Below, in pieces: positions 37,638 to 49,929 of a stretch of 64,000 nt of DNA. The stretch is from Owenia fusiformis (lineage: Eukaryota; Annelida; Polychaeta; Sabellida; Oweniidae). The notes beneath the pieces were generated by a model that ran no database searches, was not told where the DNA came from, and saw only the letters and a list, made by a program, of their open reading frames with translations. The DNA is taken from positions 31,644,867 to 31,708,866 of the forward strand of contig CAIIXF020000008.1 in NCBI GenBank assembly GCA_903813345.2. The letters are read 5' to 3'. The first letter of the stretch is position 1. Every line of letters starts with the position of its first letter. The position numbers were made by a program, and so were the translations under genes.

Positions 37638-38290
37638 GTAGGTTAAGGTAGGTAGTTTAAAATAGATTTTTTCTTAAGTATTTATATCTTTAACTGGGAA
37701 AATTGTTTTCAACGCAAAGACATTTTGAACCCAAGGCAACTCGACAATAATTATGTACTGCTTTTCATATTTTATTTAGATTTCTACCTATTTCTTCGAT
37801 GCTTGTTTTTATTCAGAGACAAATACGAAAAACGAGCAGACTCCTTTTCTTTCACACATATATTATTCTTGAAGTTACCAGATAACATTTTTAAATTAGG
37901 TATATTAAGAATTCTAAAATGTTTTTTTAGTTCTACACAATGGACATTACCATTCCGATGTTTCTTTTGCATCAAATTCTTATATAATCAAGTAAACACG
38001 AGCAATACAAGTAGACAGAAAAATTCATTAAAATATTTATAAAAAAACTAATTCAACATACAAAAGATTAGATGAATAAAAATCACTTTGAATGAAAAAT
38101 AGTCATTTTTAAAAGAAGTTGAACATGTCTGCGAACAGATTTGTCGATTTTTCATCGAATCGATAACTTTTACTTCTATCAAATTTGTATACATAAGCGT
38201 CATGCGACATTCCAAAGTGACATTGTCTGACTTATGAATAATGTTGTCAATCGAATGCCCAATAATTGCAATTTAATTTTAGTTTCTGCA

Positions 38291-41200
38291 ATGATGTCCG
38301 GACTTGCCAATTTGATACTTTTGGGCTGTTTTGGGTCAGTATTTAGTAAGCTTGAAGTGTACGATTATGATCGATTATTCAATATGAAGGATACAGTAGA
38401 AGAGGCGAAACGTAAGTCATTATTCACGCTCATTAGGTAGTTGCGAATTTCATGGTTATACAAAATTAATTTTCATCATGCTATTCGACATTATACTGGA
38501 AACTTTATAGGAAACTCGATGGTATATGTTTAAATGTATGGATTTACAACACTTATCTTAAAACTACAGTCAAAATAAAATGGTTAACGTCGAATCTCAT
38601 TTCTATTTCAGATATCTGCGCAGATATCGTATTTTTGCTAGACACTTCGTGTAGTATTGAAAAGGAAGACCGCGGCAAAATGGTGACAATTGTAGAGTCT
38701 GTTGTCAAGGGTTCTAGAGTCGATGATAAGATGGCGAGGGTAGGTTATCAAAAGCTTTTTAGTTGTCGAGGATTCCCATGGTTACGCAGTGTCAAATATG
38801 TCAAAGTCAATTTTGAGAATCATTTACGCATCCCATGGATTTTGGGAAAAATAATTTTCTCCTCTTTATAGTTCTCATATGTTAATACAGAATGTTATTT
38901 AATTAAAATTAGATTTAGTGCATATAGGGCTATGTAATTAATTATCTAATTGATCAATTTTTACGCTTGAAAATAATAGCAATTGTTCTACTAAGGCTAC
39001 CATTTCAATTAATTGATCACTTGTGTTTTATATCTCCAGCTCTTTTGCTCACTAAATCCCCGTGAATGTACATGTTTGTGTGTACTGTACTCTCGGTAGT
39101 TTTCGCGTGCGATTTAGTTTCGCGCTTTTCGAGATTGTGGTAAAATCGCAAAAAATAATCTTCGCGAAATTGTGAAATTAAATCCCCGGGGATTTGTGAA
39201 TTTCTTATAACCTGGAACTCCATTGCATTTCGTGATTTGTAAAACGTTGGTTCAGTTTTATAAGGCGATAAATGGGAGTCTACGCAACAATGTATTTTAC
39301 TGTATCTTATTATATCAAATGTACGAAAAAATTACGATGTAATAGAGGTGTACTTACTGTCCATGAGGTTACTTTATTCACAGAGCTTGAGGTAGCCTTG
39401 CTCAAGTCGGTATTTTTTTTACTTATCTGATCTTGAATTATTACCGCCTTGTACAATCCAATACATCTCCTCTGATATTATGCTGAGATATTCAACGGTT
39501 TCGAGATTTCCATAATACCTACAGTATCAGAGGTATCGCAAAACTTTATTGATTGACAGATCGCGTGGAGACGACGTGTGACTTCAGGCAGATTGACCAA
39601 TCAAAACGTTATCAGGTTGACCGGCATAAACAAAGCAAACTTCCCTCTACGACTTGAAATTCAAAGATCTGATCGAGTATTTCTGTTAGAGTTACAATAT
39701 ATTACATAATTAAATGGACATTGGAATGTAAGATTCATTAATATAAATTAAATGTTGATTTAAAACTGATTTCGCGATGAAAAGGCATGAAGACCTAGTC
39801 TTCTCAGCCTACATGTTCGATCATTTGAATTCAGCGATCGTTTCAACGTTTATTGTTGAAATTTTCTCACCTCCGTTTATCCGATCGATGCCCCGGCATC
39901 CACTAAACCCTGATTGGTATTTATCTGATAAAGTATTTGTATTTTCATGATGAATTCGTGCAAGATTTGTTCGTGAAAAGTCCCGGTGAAAAGTGTACTT
40001 GTTTTTGACCGTGCATAATAATGAGCTTACGCTGCAGGGCCGTCGTTGATTGGTCAAATTTTACCGACATAAACATTGAGTCGGTTAAGCACGTGGCGTT
40101 CCCATTGGTACAAGGCGGTCATGATAGAAATCAAGATAAGTAAAAGAGACCGACTTAGGGCAAGGCTAAGCTTGAGGATTCGGAGAATAATGAGATTTTA
40201 ACTTGTGAAATCATGTCTCCTCAAAATTCGCGAAATTAAAACTCGCAAAAGTAACCGGGAGTACAGTATGTAATCTTTCCATGTTATTTCAGTTTGGTGT
40301 GGTGACATTTGACAAAGGTGCCAGAGTTGAGTTTGGGCTCAACGAATACACCAGTAGGGCAACAATGCTTGCAAGACTTGCCAAGTTGAAAGAGGCAGTC
40401 TCTAGTAACGACTATCCACAGGGATGCAAGACGTACACGTGGGAGGCGCTTGAGTTGGTACGCAGGACAGAGTTATTGGGAACAGAACCTAGGCTTGATG
40501 AGACAACTGGTTGTAAGAGGGGAAGGGTTGTTATTATTATGACTGACGGGGTTCCTTTCTCGTCAAATTATGTAAGTGAAGAAATGTATCTTCAAGTTTG
40601 GAACATCGTGGTTAGCCACGATGCTATAACTATCATATTGGAATAGAAAAATGAAAGGTACCTTATTCTAGTAATTCGATATTTTTGTTAGTTTTTAATA
40701 TCACGTTTTTGTTATTCTATATAGGCAAGGGAGCAGGCCCTTTTAGACACAATTGAACAAGGGAATAAAAATAAGGCCGTTGGTATATCTACAATGGTAG
40801 TTCAACTGCCAAACAAGAACGGTAACTACCCAACAGAAAAACACGATGTATTTGAAACGCTGGTAACAACAATGGAATGGTATTACACAGTAGAAATAAA
40901 AACTGATTTAGAGACACTTGGCCATCGCTTCTTCACGCATCTGGTTAAAACCTGGCCTTGTTGTTGTAAGTATATTTGTATACTCGGGTGTATACTATAG
41001 TTTTGGTTTTATTGATTATCCCTGGGACTGATGGACACACTATACATCCATTGTTCTATCGTTTTATTCTATTTATTTATTTTATTCTATTTGTATACTC
41101 GGGTGTATACTATAGTTTTGGTTTCATTGTTTTATTGATTATCCCTGGGACTGATGAACACACTAGGACATTATAGGATATTAATATCCATTGTTCTATC

Positions 41201-44200
41201 GTTATATTCTAGGGTTTCTCATGCCTTTATAAAGTATGTCTCAAAAATTGTTGCACTTACAGAAAGTTCAATATCTTTCATAATTTTGACTTTCCCCTAC
41301 AATATACTTTGGATACCAAAAGACAAATCTTTCTCAAAAATTTGACACTATCAGATTCAAAATCTGTCATTGATTGACTGCACAAGACAGCTTTTAGTGT
41401 CCCATGATGGTAAATTCTGACCTGCGCCAACTTCTAAGTGATTGGATGGACCAAACGACAAAAGAGGAACAGTTTCTTTAACATTTAACTTTCTCCTGAG
41501 TTGAAGCTTGACCTTTAATTGGGTCATTCTGTAATTTCCCTATTTGTCTTACATATGATCGTTGGGTCTATCCACATAAATATGTGGTCCCTTCAACATG
41601 TTCTCCAAAGCAAATCTGAGGTACCCTTGCCCATGCGCACATGCATCGTAATATCACACCGATTCCATCAATTATTTTCGCAGAAGTTCATTTAGGTCAG
41701 TTTGTGATGTTGTAAAGTGCTTTCAGAAGCCCTTCAAAAAATCAAGGGTGTAAAGTGGGATGACCCTGGGGCCAATCCCTTAGGGTGATTCAATGCTATC
41801 TTCTGATTTCCAAAGAGTTCTACCAAACTTTGCACCATCCTGTTGCCATCATACGTAACAAAGTTGAACACTCTGACAATGGAATCTTGTATTTCTATCC
41901 AGGAAAGAAACAACTGGATCATTGATCGTATTAAGATATCACCGTCCACAGCATTCACACCAAAAAATTGATCACTACATGTCCAGCCACTGAGAAGTTG
42001 GCGCAAATCAGATTTCACATGCGTCTATAAAATCTGTCCTGTGCAGCCACTCATGGACGGATTTTGAATCTGATGGTGTGAATTTATTAGAGAAGACGGG
42101 TCTTTCGGTATCTAAGTATATTTTAGGGGAAAAGTCAAAATCATGTAACATTTTTTAGACACGCTGTATTGCGATTTTATGTAATTATACTAGCCATGCA
42201 CATAGCTAGACACATGAGACACACCAAACCCAAAACTGGACTGTGTCTCCCAAGAAGTACCCAACTCCTTTACCAGAACACATTTAACCAGCGAATAATA
42301 TTATAGCTGTCGATGTTAAACCAGTTAACGGTTAACTGCCGATATGTAATAGTTTAGCTTGTATTCGCGAATGCAACTTTCGGCTCTCGGCTAGCGGGTT
42401 TTGATAAATTAACCCGTCATATTGAAGTTGATTTAATGAATAACCCGTTAGTCGATTATCAGTGATCACATGAATTTCATGCCGCTGTAATGTCTGTCAC
42501 ATTTGCCCCGATCATTCGGCCGGCGCCTGGTCTATTGAGTGTTTTGTTCAATATTCAAACATGACCGTGCTCTAATTGAATTTCTCAACCAATCAGAATG
42601 CAGCATAGCCAATATAGAACGTTCTCTAATTCTCCATAGATGCACGACCGTGCTCTATCCAATCATCCGGGAATCTACGTATTGTATTTGCATTGTGACG
42701 TCACACCTGGGAATGGCGAAAATAACAGCGAGCTCGAGTTTGGTGTATCTCATGTAGCTCCAATCCCCAATTCTCTGAACAATGTTTTCATTTTTTATAT
42801 GTTTGAATCGGAATAAATAATGATAGGCCATTCAATATGGTGAAATTCAGCACTCGTTGGACAGAATGTTAGTACAAATGCACTCACTTCGGTTCGTGCT
42901 TTGTACGACATTCTGTCCAACTCGTGCTGAATTTCACCATATTGAATGGCCTATCATTATTTATTCCTTAATTGCATTCAGTTTTGAATAAAATATTCAA
43001 ACATGACCGTGCTCTATTCGAATTTCTCAACCAATCAGAATGCAGCATAGCCAATATAGAACGTTCTCTAATTCTCCATAGATGCACGACCATGCTCTAT
43101 TCAATCTGCAATGTGCATGGTTTTGAGTGACGTCACATATCAGCTGCATATCTGGGGCTCTGTCCGGGGATAGCTGTTCTTTTTACTCCCTCCTTAATTA
43201 CTGTAACTGTTTAACTATGGCTGACTTCCTTGTTTTGTCTAAAACGGGGAGTAAAATAGAACAGCCCAAACAAATTCTAACATTTTTCCGGCCGACTTCA
43301 GAATCTTGACAGCATGCGTATTCTTCCTTCATGCCCGTTCCACAGACACGTCTTTTACTAATTTTTATGTTTGAATCGGAATAAATAATGATAGGCCATT
43401 CAATATGGTGAAATTCAGCACTCGTTGGACAGAATGTTAGTACAAATGCACTCACCTTCGGTTCGTGCTTTGTACAACATTCTGTCCAACTCGTGCTGAA
43501 TTTCACCATATTGAATGGCCTATCATTATTTATTCCTTAACTCAATCGGCCGGGCGCCGACCGATGAATCGGAGCAAATCTGACCCAGGTATATGGAAAA
43601 GCCTGGTCTGAATAATGAAGGTTGTATCTCTTTTATGTTCCAGATAATTGCATGGCAAAGATCGATCTCTGCTTTGTCCTTGACCGAAGCATTAGCATTA
43701 AAGTGAGCGACATCATATTGGCGAAGGAATTTTTGAAAGAGCTTTCTGATTCATTCTTGGTGAGTTATGATGAGAACACTGTGGATGAACCTAAGTGGGA
43801 TCACGCCATGATTGGTGTAAGTAGCTACAATACTGATGTATATCAGCACTCATTGGGAAAAGACTGCCAAGACAACGCATGCGTCCATCAAACTATTGAA
43901 TCCATTCCGAACGCACACAAGTTATACACTGAAACAGACGATGCACTGCGTAATGTGAGAGAACTCTGTCTTTCGCCATATTCGACTCGAGGCCGCAATG
44001 TTCCAAAAGTGACATTACTGTTGACGGATGGAAATACTTGGGAAACGTATACAACTTTTATCAATTCTCAAAAAAACTATTGGTGTGGCTAAGGAACTTC
44101 GTGCTGCCAACATTTCGGTTGATGTCATTGGGATGCCAAATTATCAAGAGCGTGTAGGGATCGAGGAATGGATTGGTGTGGCCAGTAATTTCATTATTGA

Positions 44201-44309
44201 TTTGCGACGAACCCCCGATAAGCCTTGGCTTCCTGACTATGAAGATTTGAAACCGATTGTTGGAACTGTGGCGAGGTTATTATGTGAGAAATACGGTGTC
44301 TCAGAATGA
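38291..44309 (+). CDS. Secreted two-VWA-domain protein, copy 1 (frame broken in last exon)
   Basis: Extracellular protein of signal peptide plus two tandem VWA domains, comparable in architecture to mussel byssal PTMP1; VWA domains bind matrix proteins through a metal site. Coding exons: 38291-38411, 38612-38739, 40293-40571, 40725-40965, 43644-44309. ATGATG opens a hydrophobic signal peptide (LANLILLGCFGSVFS). VWA1 (about residues 43-255) has a full MIDAS: DTSCS at 51-55, Thr near 130, TDG at 167-169. VWA2 (about 262-475) has DRSIS at 270-274 and a TDG. The exon-5 A run at 44070-44076 has seven A where copy 2 has six; this shifts the frame near residue 400 and stops shortly after, although the rest stays open in the other frame to 44309. 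It is either a decaying gene, an allele, or a homopolymer sequencing error. AATAAA follows the stop by about 8 nt. Intron 4 is 2.7 kb, swollen by insertions. Confidence 0.85.
39392..40168. mobile_element. TIR transposon inserted in intron 2 of VWA copy 1, 8-bp target duplication
   Basis: Left end GTAGCCTTGCTCAAGTCGGT and right end ACCGACTTAGGGCAAGGCTA continue into roughly 35-bp inverted repeats (inner words TTTACTTATCT / AGATAAGTAAA). The flanks are a perfect 8-bp duplication AGCTTGAG (39384-39391, 40169-40176). The paralogous intron of copy 2 near 52353 has only one such site (AGCATGAGGATTC) and no insert. 777 bp, non-coding. The 8-bp duplication fits hAT or P-type elements. Confidence 0.85.
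41230..42168. mobile_element. TA-flanked inverted-repeat transposon in intron 4 of VWA copy 1
   Basis: Ends TAAAGTATGTCTCAAAAA and, inverted, TACAGCGTGTCTAAAAAA start long degenerate inverted repeats of about 130 bp (shared GACTTTCCCCTA and CAGATTCAAAATC words). The TA ends fit a Tc1/mariner-type element; 939 bp. No recognisable transposase was found in any frame. Absent from the 504-bp intron 4 of copy 2. Confidence 0.65.
42540..43540. repeat. Duplicated module with two near-perfect 158-bp hairpins
   Basis: Hairpin 1 (42810-42967) and hairpin 2 (43378-43536) each start GGAATAAATAATGATAGGCC, pair over more than 60 bp with few mismatches, and end with the reverse complement. A 120-bp block (ATATTCAAACATGACCGTGC to GATGCACGACC) precedes each hairpin, at 42551 and 42993. 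Spacing between blocks (442) and hairpins (568) differs, so sequence was added or lost after duplication. Within intron 4 of VWA copy 1; absent from copy 2. Confidence 0.85.
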
Positions 44310-46218
44310 TTTTGAAAATAAATTATATTGTTCAGATAGAATTATAATAGACCCTGTTTTTAGTTATGACGACTTGATAGGGATAGTTCTCACGGGGGGA
44401 AAGTCTACCTGCCTATATACAACCTACTGCCGAGAAAAGACCCAAAGATGTCTGAAAATGTAGGGGGGGGGGGAGTTAATAAACTCCTGTTTATATATTG
44501 AATTTCTCAATATGAGAAATAGATAAAACACAGAATTGTTTGAAAACGATATAGTTGTTGTTCCAGGCACTCATGTTTGCAAAATAATGAGTACTTAAAG
44601 GGTGACGCATATCGTTTAGCAAATCGAACGCTCGTTTCTGGTGTTGCTCACCGTTTAGTATAAAAGGCCCGATCCCGGAATAATACTCAAGGGTTCACAG
44701 GTTCGATGTCGTTGTGTCAGCACCTCTAACTGTTATATAGCATAAGTATAGTATAGATCGTCACACATTTATAAAAGGGTGATTTTTATTTGGACAAATC
44801 AATTCCAAATTCATGGGTAAGTTTCAGGATCTTCTATTTGAGTATAATAAGGAAAAATTGGCATCTAAATTTCCCCATAACGTAATAGCACACAGCTTGG
44901 CATATGAAATATCCTACAAATGAAACAAAGCAGTTCTAATACAAGGATTTATATTGGCTGTTGTACATGTACTGTTTGAACGCAATCACTCTATGGATAA
45001 CGTTTTCAAAATCATTATAAACGGATTACTTTATCTCGAAGACAATTTCAATAAACTGGATTTTACAGAACTCCCCTTATTTCTTAAAAATGGACTGATC
45101 CAGTTGATTCGCCTGGAGCCGCCATATTGTTTTTATACGGGATGCTTATCGGAACCCTTTAATTCAAAATTTACCATCAAATCGCTAAATTCAACTTCTA
45201 AATATTTGAATGTGGCAATGCTCATAATCCGATGATTTTGGTACGAACTTTGGTCCTTCGACCTCGTTGCCATGTTTTATTCAAAATTATTTACTCAAAC
45301 TGAACAGGTGTTATACAAAGAGATTATATAAAACATTTAAATCAATGGTTCGATACCACTCTTAACGGAATGAGGCCACGAAATATGAAAATTCGTTTAA
45401 TTAGAATATTATACGTGTTGTTTTGTATCTACCAAGACGGTAAACATATGAAAAATAGTTATATTTTTTGATTGATCTAAAATGTGCAGAGTTAAAAGTC
45501 CCGTTATACTCACTCGCTCTCAATTTTGACTAAGATAAGATATCAGTACAACGGCTACTAAAATGAAGACAGATTGACCAGTAGAGATTAGGAACGTGAA
45601 ACATATTCATTTTTATCCATGAATATGGATAATAATTGATTTAAATGCAATTCCGCGCTATTCCTATCCTCCAGTGTTCATAATCTAATTTCTACTGTGT
45701 CAGTCTGGTTCAAAATGATACAATAGTATTAATAACGAGGAACCCTTCTAATAAAGGCAATTAAATCAAGGATCAAAAACTCCCAAAGGTAGCCCTAACG
45801 TAAGACCATTTCACCATCAGCACGTCATAAACTCGACGATATCATCGGATCTCAACAGATTAGTCAAGTAATGTTCGGATTCTGAGATCCTTTACTCAAG
45901 ATATTTTCGTATCTTTATAATATAGCTCATCGATCACATCGAGTCCTATGGCAGACGCACGGCAAATATTGAATTTCTGTTGATAAATGTTATTTATTTT
46001 TAATCTATAGAAATTCACTGATTCACTGATCTGTGGTCAACTTACGGCCGCCTCACGACAAATGTGACTGGGGTGTTACAAAAATGTAGATGGTATTAGT
46101 AAACAAGAGTTCACAGTGTAAGCCATTCGTCAATCTTCTTACTTTTATTACAATATATTTCTTTCCCATAACGACATTAAATTTCGTTATAAACTATCAT
46201 GATCGCATCAAACGCAAG
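44310..46218. other. Spacer between VWA copies 1 and 2
   Basis: AT-rich, no gene seen. Its last part (about 46100-46218, with TTCACAGTGTAAGCCATTC and CTATCATGATCGCATCAAAC) matches 54550-54640 and 56100-56130 downstream of copy 2 and 36600 upstream of copy 1, so it belongs to the tandemly duplicated unit. Confidence 0.5.
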
Positions 46219-48797
46219 CGATACGACGTCAGATAATGTACATCACGGCGTAACAATTGTAATTGTCCATTGTACCGACAAAAATGCGAAGATTTACGCG
46301 ATAAATACGCGCAATAATCCTCCAAGTTATTGCAAAAGTTTTAATATCCGTGGATTAAAAATTTCAAGTTTTGTTCAGATTAATGTGCGCTTCAATACTG
46401 TTCTATATTCAAAAAGATTGTGTCACGATATACAGAATTAGAATCACCAGAAAGTAGACATTTCAAACACTACCCGTTTTCTTTTTTGTCGCGCTTTTCG
46501 GTCTGCGCTCTCGTTGTCGCACCGTCATTTTACAAAGCCCCTTGTCATATTCAACTGATATACACGGACGGGAAAATATTAAGGATTGTTAAATGTATTA
46601 TTTGTTATTTATTTCAACTCGATTATTTAGTTTTATTTAGTTAAAGCAATGAATAATAAAGGAGAACATACGAGGGGTGATCCAAAAGTCTTGGACGTCC
46701 TGCTCTAATTTTGTTGGTTTTTGATAAAATTACTTTAAACTTTCCAATAATAAAGACCAACAGCCTAACTACTTTGTGTATTAATTTCATGGTGAAATGA
46801 TATATTTTATGTAGTTTTCCCGATAGTTATTAATATAGTGACCCTGCCACCCGGAACGGTATTTGCACGTGGCAACTTTCAGCCTTAAATGTTGCTGCTA
46901 TTTGACTTGTTTTGCAAGTCTTGACCACTATCTTTCCTTAAATTTTGAATGTTCAACCATGTTAGTTTACTTCCTTTGTTACTAGGCAACCAATTATTTG
47001 TGTTTAAATCATAATGTCCCATATGGCAATGGCCGTATATGTCAAGTTCTAAGAAAATGACATCAGACAATCAACCCTCATTTTGGTGTCATTTTTGCTC
47101 CAAGATGGCTGCTGAAATGCAGAACATGAAAGAAATCAAAGTGGAACAAAGAATACTACAATATATTTTCACTATTATTGACATTGAGCAGCTTCAATAT
47201 ACACGATACAGTCTAGATATGGCTCCGTGTGATTTTCTTCCTTTTCTCCAAGTTGAAAGGATGGTTGAAAGAAAATGTTTTTTACTCATTAGATGAGGTT
47301 TAGAGTGGCACTCCAGTAGCATTTGTATCACATAGGCAATTGCCGTTTCATAAATGTCTTTCATTCATTGGTAAAGCGGTATGAAAAATGTGTTCAAATT
47401 CGTGAAAAATATGTTGAAAAGTAGGTCTTAATATGCGAAGATGATGATGGCAGATGACACTCAGACTGAAAATCGGAAATTCTCTCATATCATGACTGGT
47501 GTTAGGTTGTGCACCTGCACCTAAAGTATTTGCCATATTATAACAGTTGTGACTTGATTTGCTATATTTAAATCCGTTCCGGGTGGCAGGGACCCGGTGT
47601 GAAAGAAATGATGGTCCCCCAGGGATTATGGTCCCCTTTCTTAACAGCCCTTACTGGCCCTGATTGCGTATAAGATAATGAGGGAAAGAGTTGTATTTAG
47701 GTCACCATATAAATCAATGGAGAGTAGGACCATAATTTGATAGGACCACCTACCCTTTTACACCGGTATCAAAAAGTATTTAGAAAGGTAGCTAAAATAT
47801 ATTAGTTTCTGTTGAAACGTACACACAAAGTTGTTAAGATGTTGATCTTTATTATCTGAAAGTCTCGTGTAATTATATAAGAAAATAGCAAAGTTAGAGC
47901 GGGGCGTCCAAGACTTTTGGATCACCCCTCGTATAATACGCTAACGACGTAACGTCTTATTTTGTAAAGGCTTCACCTGGGGTTGCGATAATAAAGTGAT
48001 GTCTATCTCATTATATACTGGTTCCAATTGAATGAAATTAGTTGTATATAGTAAGGGGTATAATTAAAATAACATCTTGAAACATTGGAACGTTTTGAAA
48101 GTTTATCACTCAATTAGAGATATTTAAACACAAAAAATGAAATGTAATTTTGTAAATTTTCACATGGGTTCACTTCATATTTCTTTCAATTTATACTTCT
48201 TACAGATTGAATTTTAATCGAAATGATATTTTTTGATAAAAATGTAGAATATGATATGCCTTTAAGGAATCAAAAAAGAATAATTCACCTTTCGATTGAT
48301 TTAATGTTTAATTGATCAAAAGATATATGCTGTTGGTACGAAATGCTGCCTGTCCACACTTTTTGGCATAAATATAAGCGTTAAGTTAGCATTGTTATAC
48401 TATGACGTCATCACACAGAATCTGTTCGTCTTTTTCAAAATGGTGAATTTAAATATTGTGAAAATTTGAGAAAGATCCGTTTAGAAATAAAAAAGTTATC
48501 TCCATTTTTCGTTTAAAATTAAAATCATTTTTCTTCAAAATGTGACAGTCTACACCCGGTTTTAACGTAGAAAGTCACATAATACGGCTTGCGTAATTCT
48601 CAATTAAAAAGTTCCAAACTAATTATTTTGAATCCCGATAGGCAAAATACTTCATGGACATATATGTTCAAATAATAACAAAATATTGTAGAAAAATATG
48701 ATTTTGCTGTCGAGATATCGCGGTTTTAAAAGTAAGTAGGCATGTAGAAATGCAGTAAAATGCCGTGTGTTACAGTATCAAGTATCGACGTCGTATC
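46219..48797. mobile_element. 2.6-kb inverted-repeat element inserted upstream of VWA copy 2
   Basis: Ends (C)GATACGACGTC and GACGTCGTATC are inverted repeats that continue imperfectly for about 50 bp (TACATCACGGCGTAACA / TGCCGTGTGTTACA). A 3-bp duplication AAG flanks it (46216-46218, 48798-48800). The uninterrupted site, CGCAAGTGTCATTTC, occurs upstream of copy 1 near 36618 and of copy 3 near 56130. No long coding region of its own was recognised; it carries a nested mariner-type element. Confidence 0.75.
46669..47933 (+). mobile_element. Mariner-type element with degraded transposase, containing further inverted repeats
   Basis: TACGAGGGGTGATCCAAAAG at the left and CTTTTGGATCACCCCTCGTA at the right are perfect inverted repeats extending to about 40 bp with small gaps; 1265 bp, the usual mariner length. 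Around 47195-47300 the plus strand encodes YSLDMAPCDFLPFLQVERM, which matches the mariner transposase region holding the third catalytic Asp (YSPDLAPCDF type), followed by a FHKCLS-like stretch interrupted by stops. Inside are two more inverted-repeat segments: 46843-47590 (CCTGCCACCCGGAACGG) and 47592-47767 (CCGGTGTGAAAG / CTTTTACACCGG). Whether the transposase fragment belongs to the outer or the inner pair cannot be decided. Confidence 0.75.
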
Positions 48798-49929
48798 AAG
48801 TGTAATTTCACATGTCATCAATTTAATTGCAAAATGATGACAGATTGACAGCATATATGATTCATTCCATGAATATTCTAATTAATAACTATTAATGTAA
48901 TTCTAAAATGGTAATAATGTTTAGTAACAATTTTTAATTGATTTTAAATCGTTGTAATGAAATTAACGACAACTAAAATTAGTCACGTACAGTAAAGCGT
49001 GTCCTTAGTGAACATCATTTGCCGAGAAAAACGTTCACAGTGTAGGCAAGTGTTCACTGCAGGCTAAGTAAATGTCTTGTTTCCCAGCACTTTGCCGTAT
49101 TTCTACTTAAAAAATGTGACTTTCAAAATATGATCCTTTCTAAGGTTATTACATATTGTCCAACATATGTGTATGATCTTCATACAATCTCGATTTGATT
49201 TCGGCAACTATGAATATCTGTGTTTAATTTTAAGAATGTCTTTCAGTGCATCCACAATTATAACGCTGCCTCTGCCGTCGTGTCATACTTAAATGGATCA
49301 AACTTTAGTTAGCCCTATTTATAGTCGCTGGCTACCAACACATGCGCCCTCTGTTTTAGTTTATATACATTACAATACGAATGGGATGTAGAAATTAAGA
49401 AAACGATAACAATGGCAAGACAAACTGACGTTTACTGATGATAAACTTCTATGTTTACGCAAAGACGGAGACGATATGAATTCCAATGGATTTGCCAAAA
49501 TAAAATGTTTACTTATAATCTTTTAAAAGTTACTTAAGTGTTCATTACACTGCTATAGAAAAATCTTACTAATACATGAAAGTAAATGAGAGCAAACGTT
49601 TTAGAGTTAGGCTATTCTAAGAAAATATTTTGTTGAATAAAAACGGTAAATTGTAGACAGGTGTTCGGATAGAGGTCGTCATATCGGTAACGTCATATTA
49701 ACATTTTACTGCAGTATTATCTTTTTACACATAAGAATAAAAGTATAATATGGAGCTTGATTTCACCATTTATATTCAGTGATATGAAGCGCGACTAAAA
49801 ATTGTCCAATAAAAAAATCATTCAAGTGTTGTACAATTAAAATATATGGCGTATGGGCGATAATGAAATGTGATTACGTATATAAAACCACAAGGTTCAA
49901 GATTGCCTAACGATAACTCCTCGTCAAAG
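48798..49929 (+). promoter_or_regulatory. Promoter and untranslated exon of VWA gene copy 2
   Basis: Paralogous to 36620-37637. TATA box GTATATAAAA at about 49878-49887; the short untranslated exon ends TCAAAG at 49929 before GTAGGT. Conserved words as in copy 1 include GCCCTATTTATAGTCGCTGG, GAATAAAAACGGT and CATTCAAGTGTTGTA. Confidence 0.6.

Noticed and set aside
37725-38042. 105-codon Phe/Leu-rich frame as a membrane protein
   Set aside because: It lies in intron 1 of VWA copy 1 and is not kept open in the aligned intron of copy 2.
41734-42018. 94-codon minus-strand frame as transposase in the TA-flanked element
   Set aside because: No catalytic Asp/Glu spacing or helix-turn-helix was recognisable and the frame overlaps an inverted-repeat arm.
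46199-46441. 80-codon frame as a transposase of the 2.6-kb element
   Set aside because: It overlaps the element's end repeat, has no recognisable motif and no similar frame follows.
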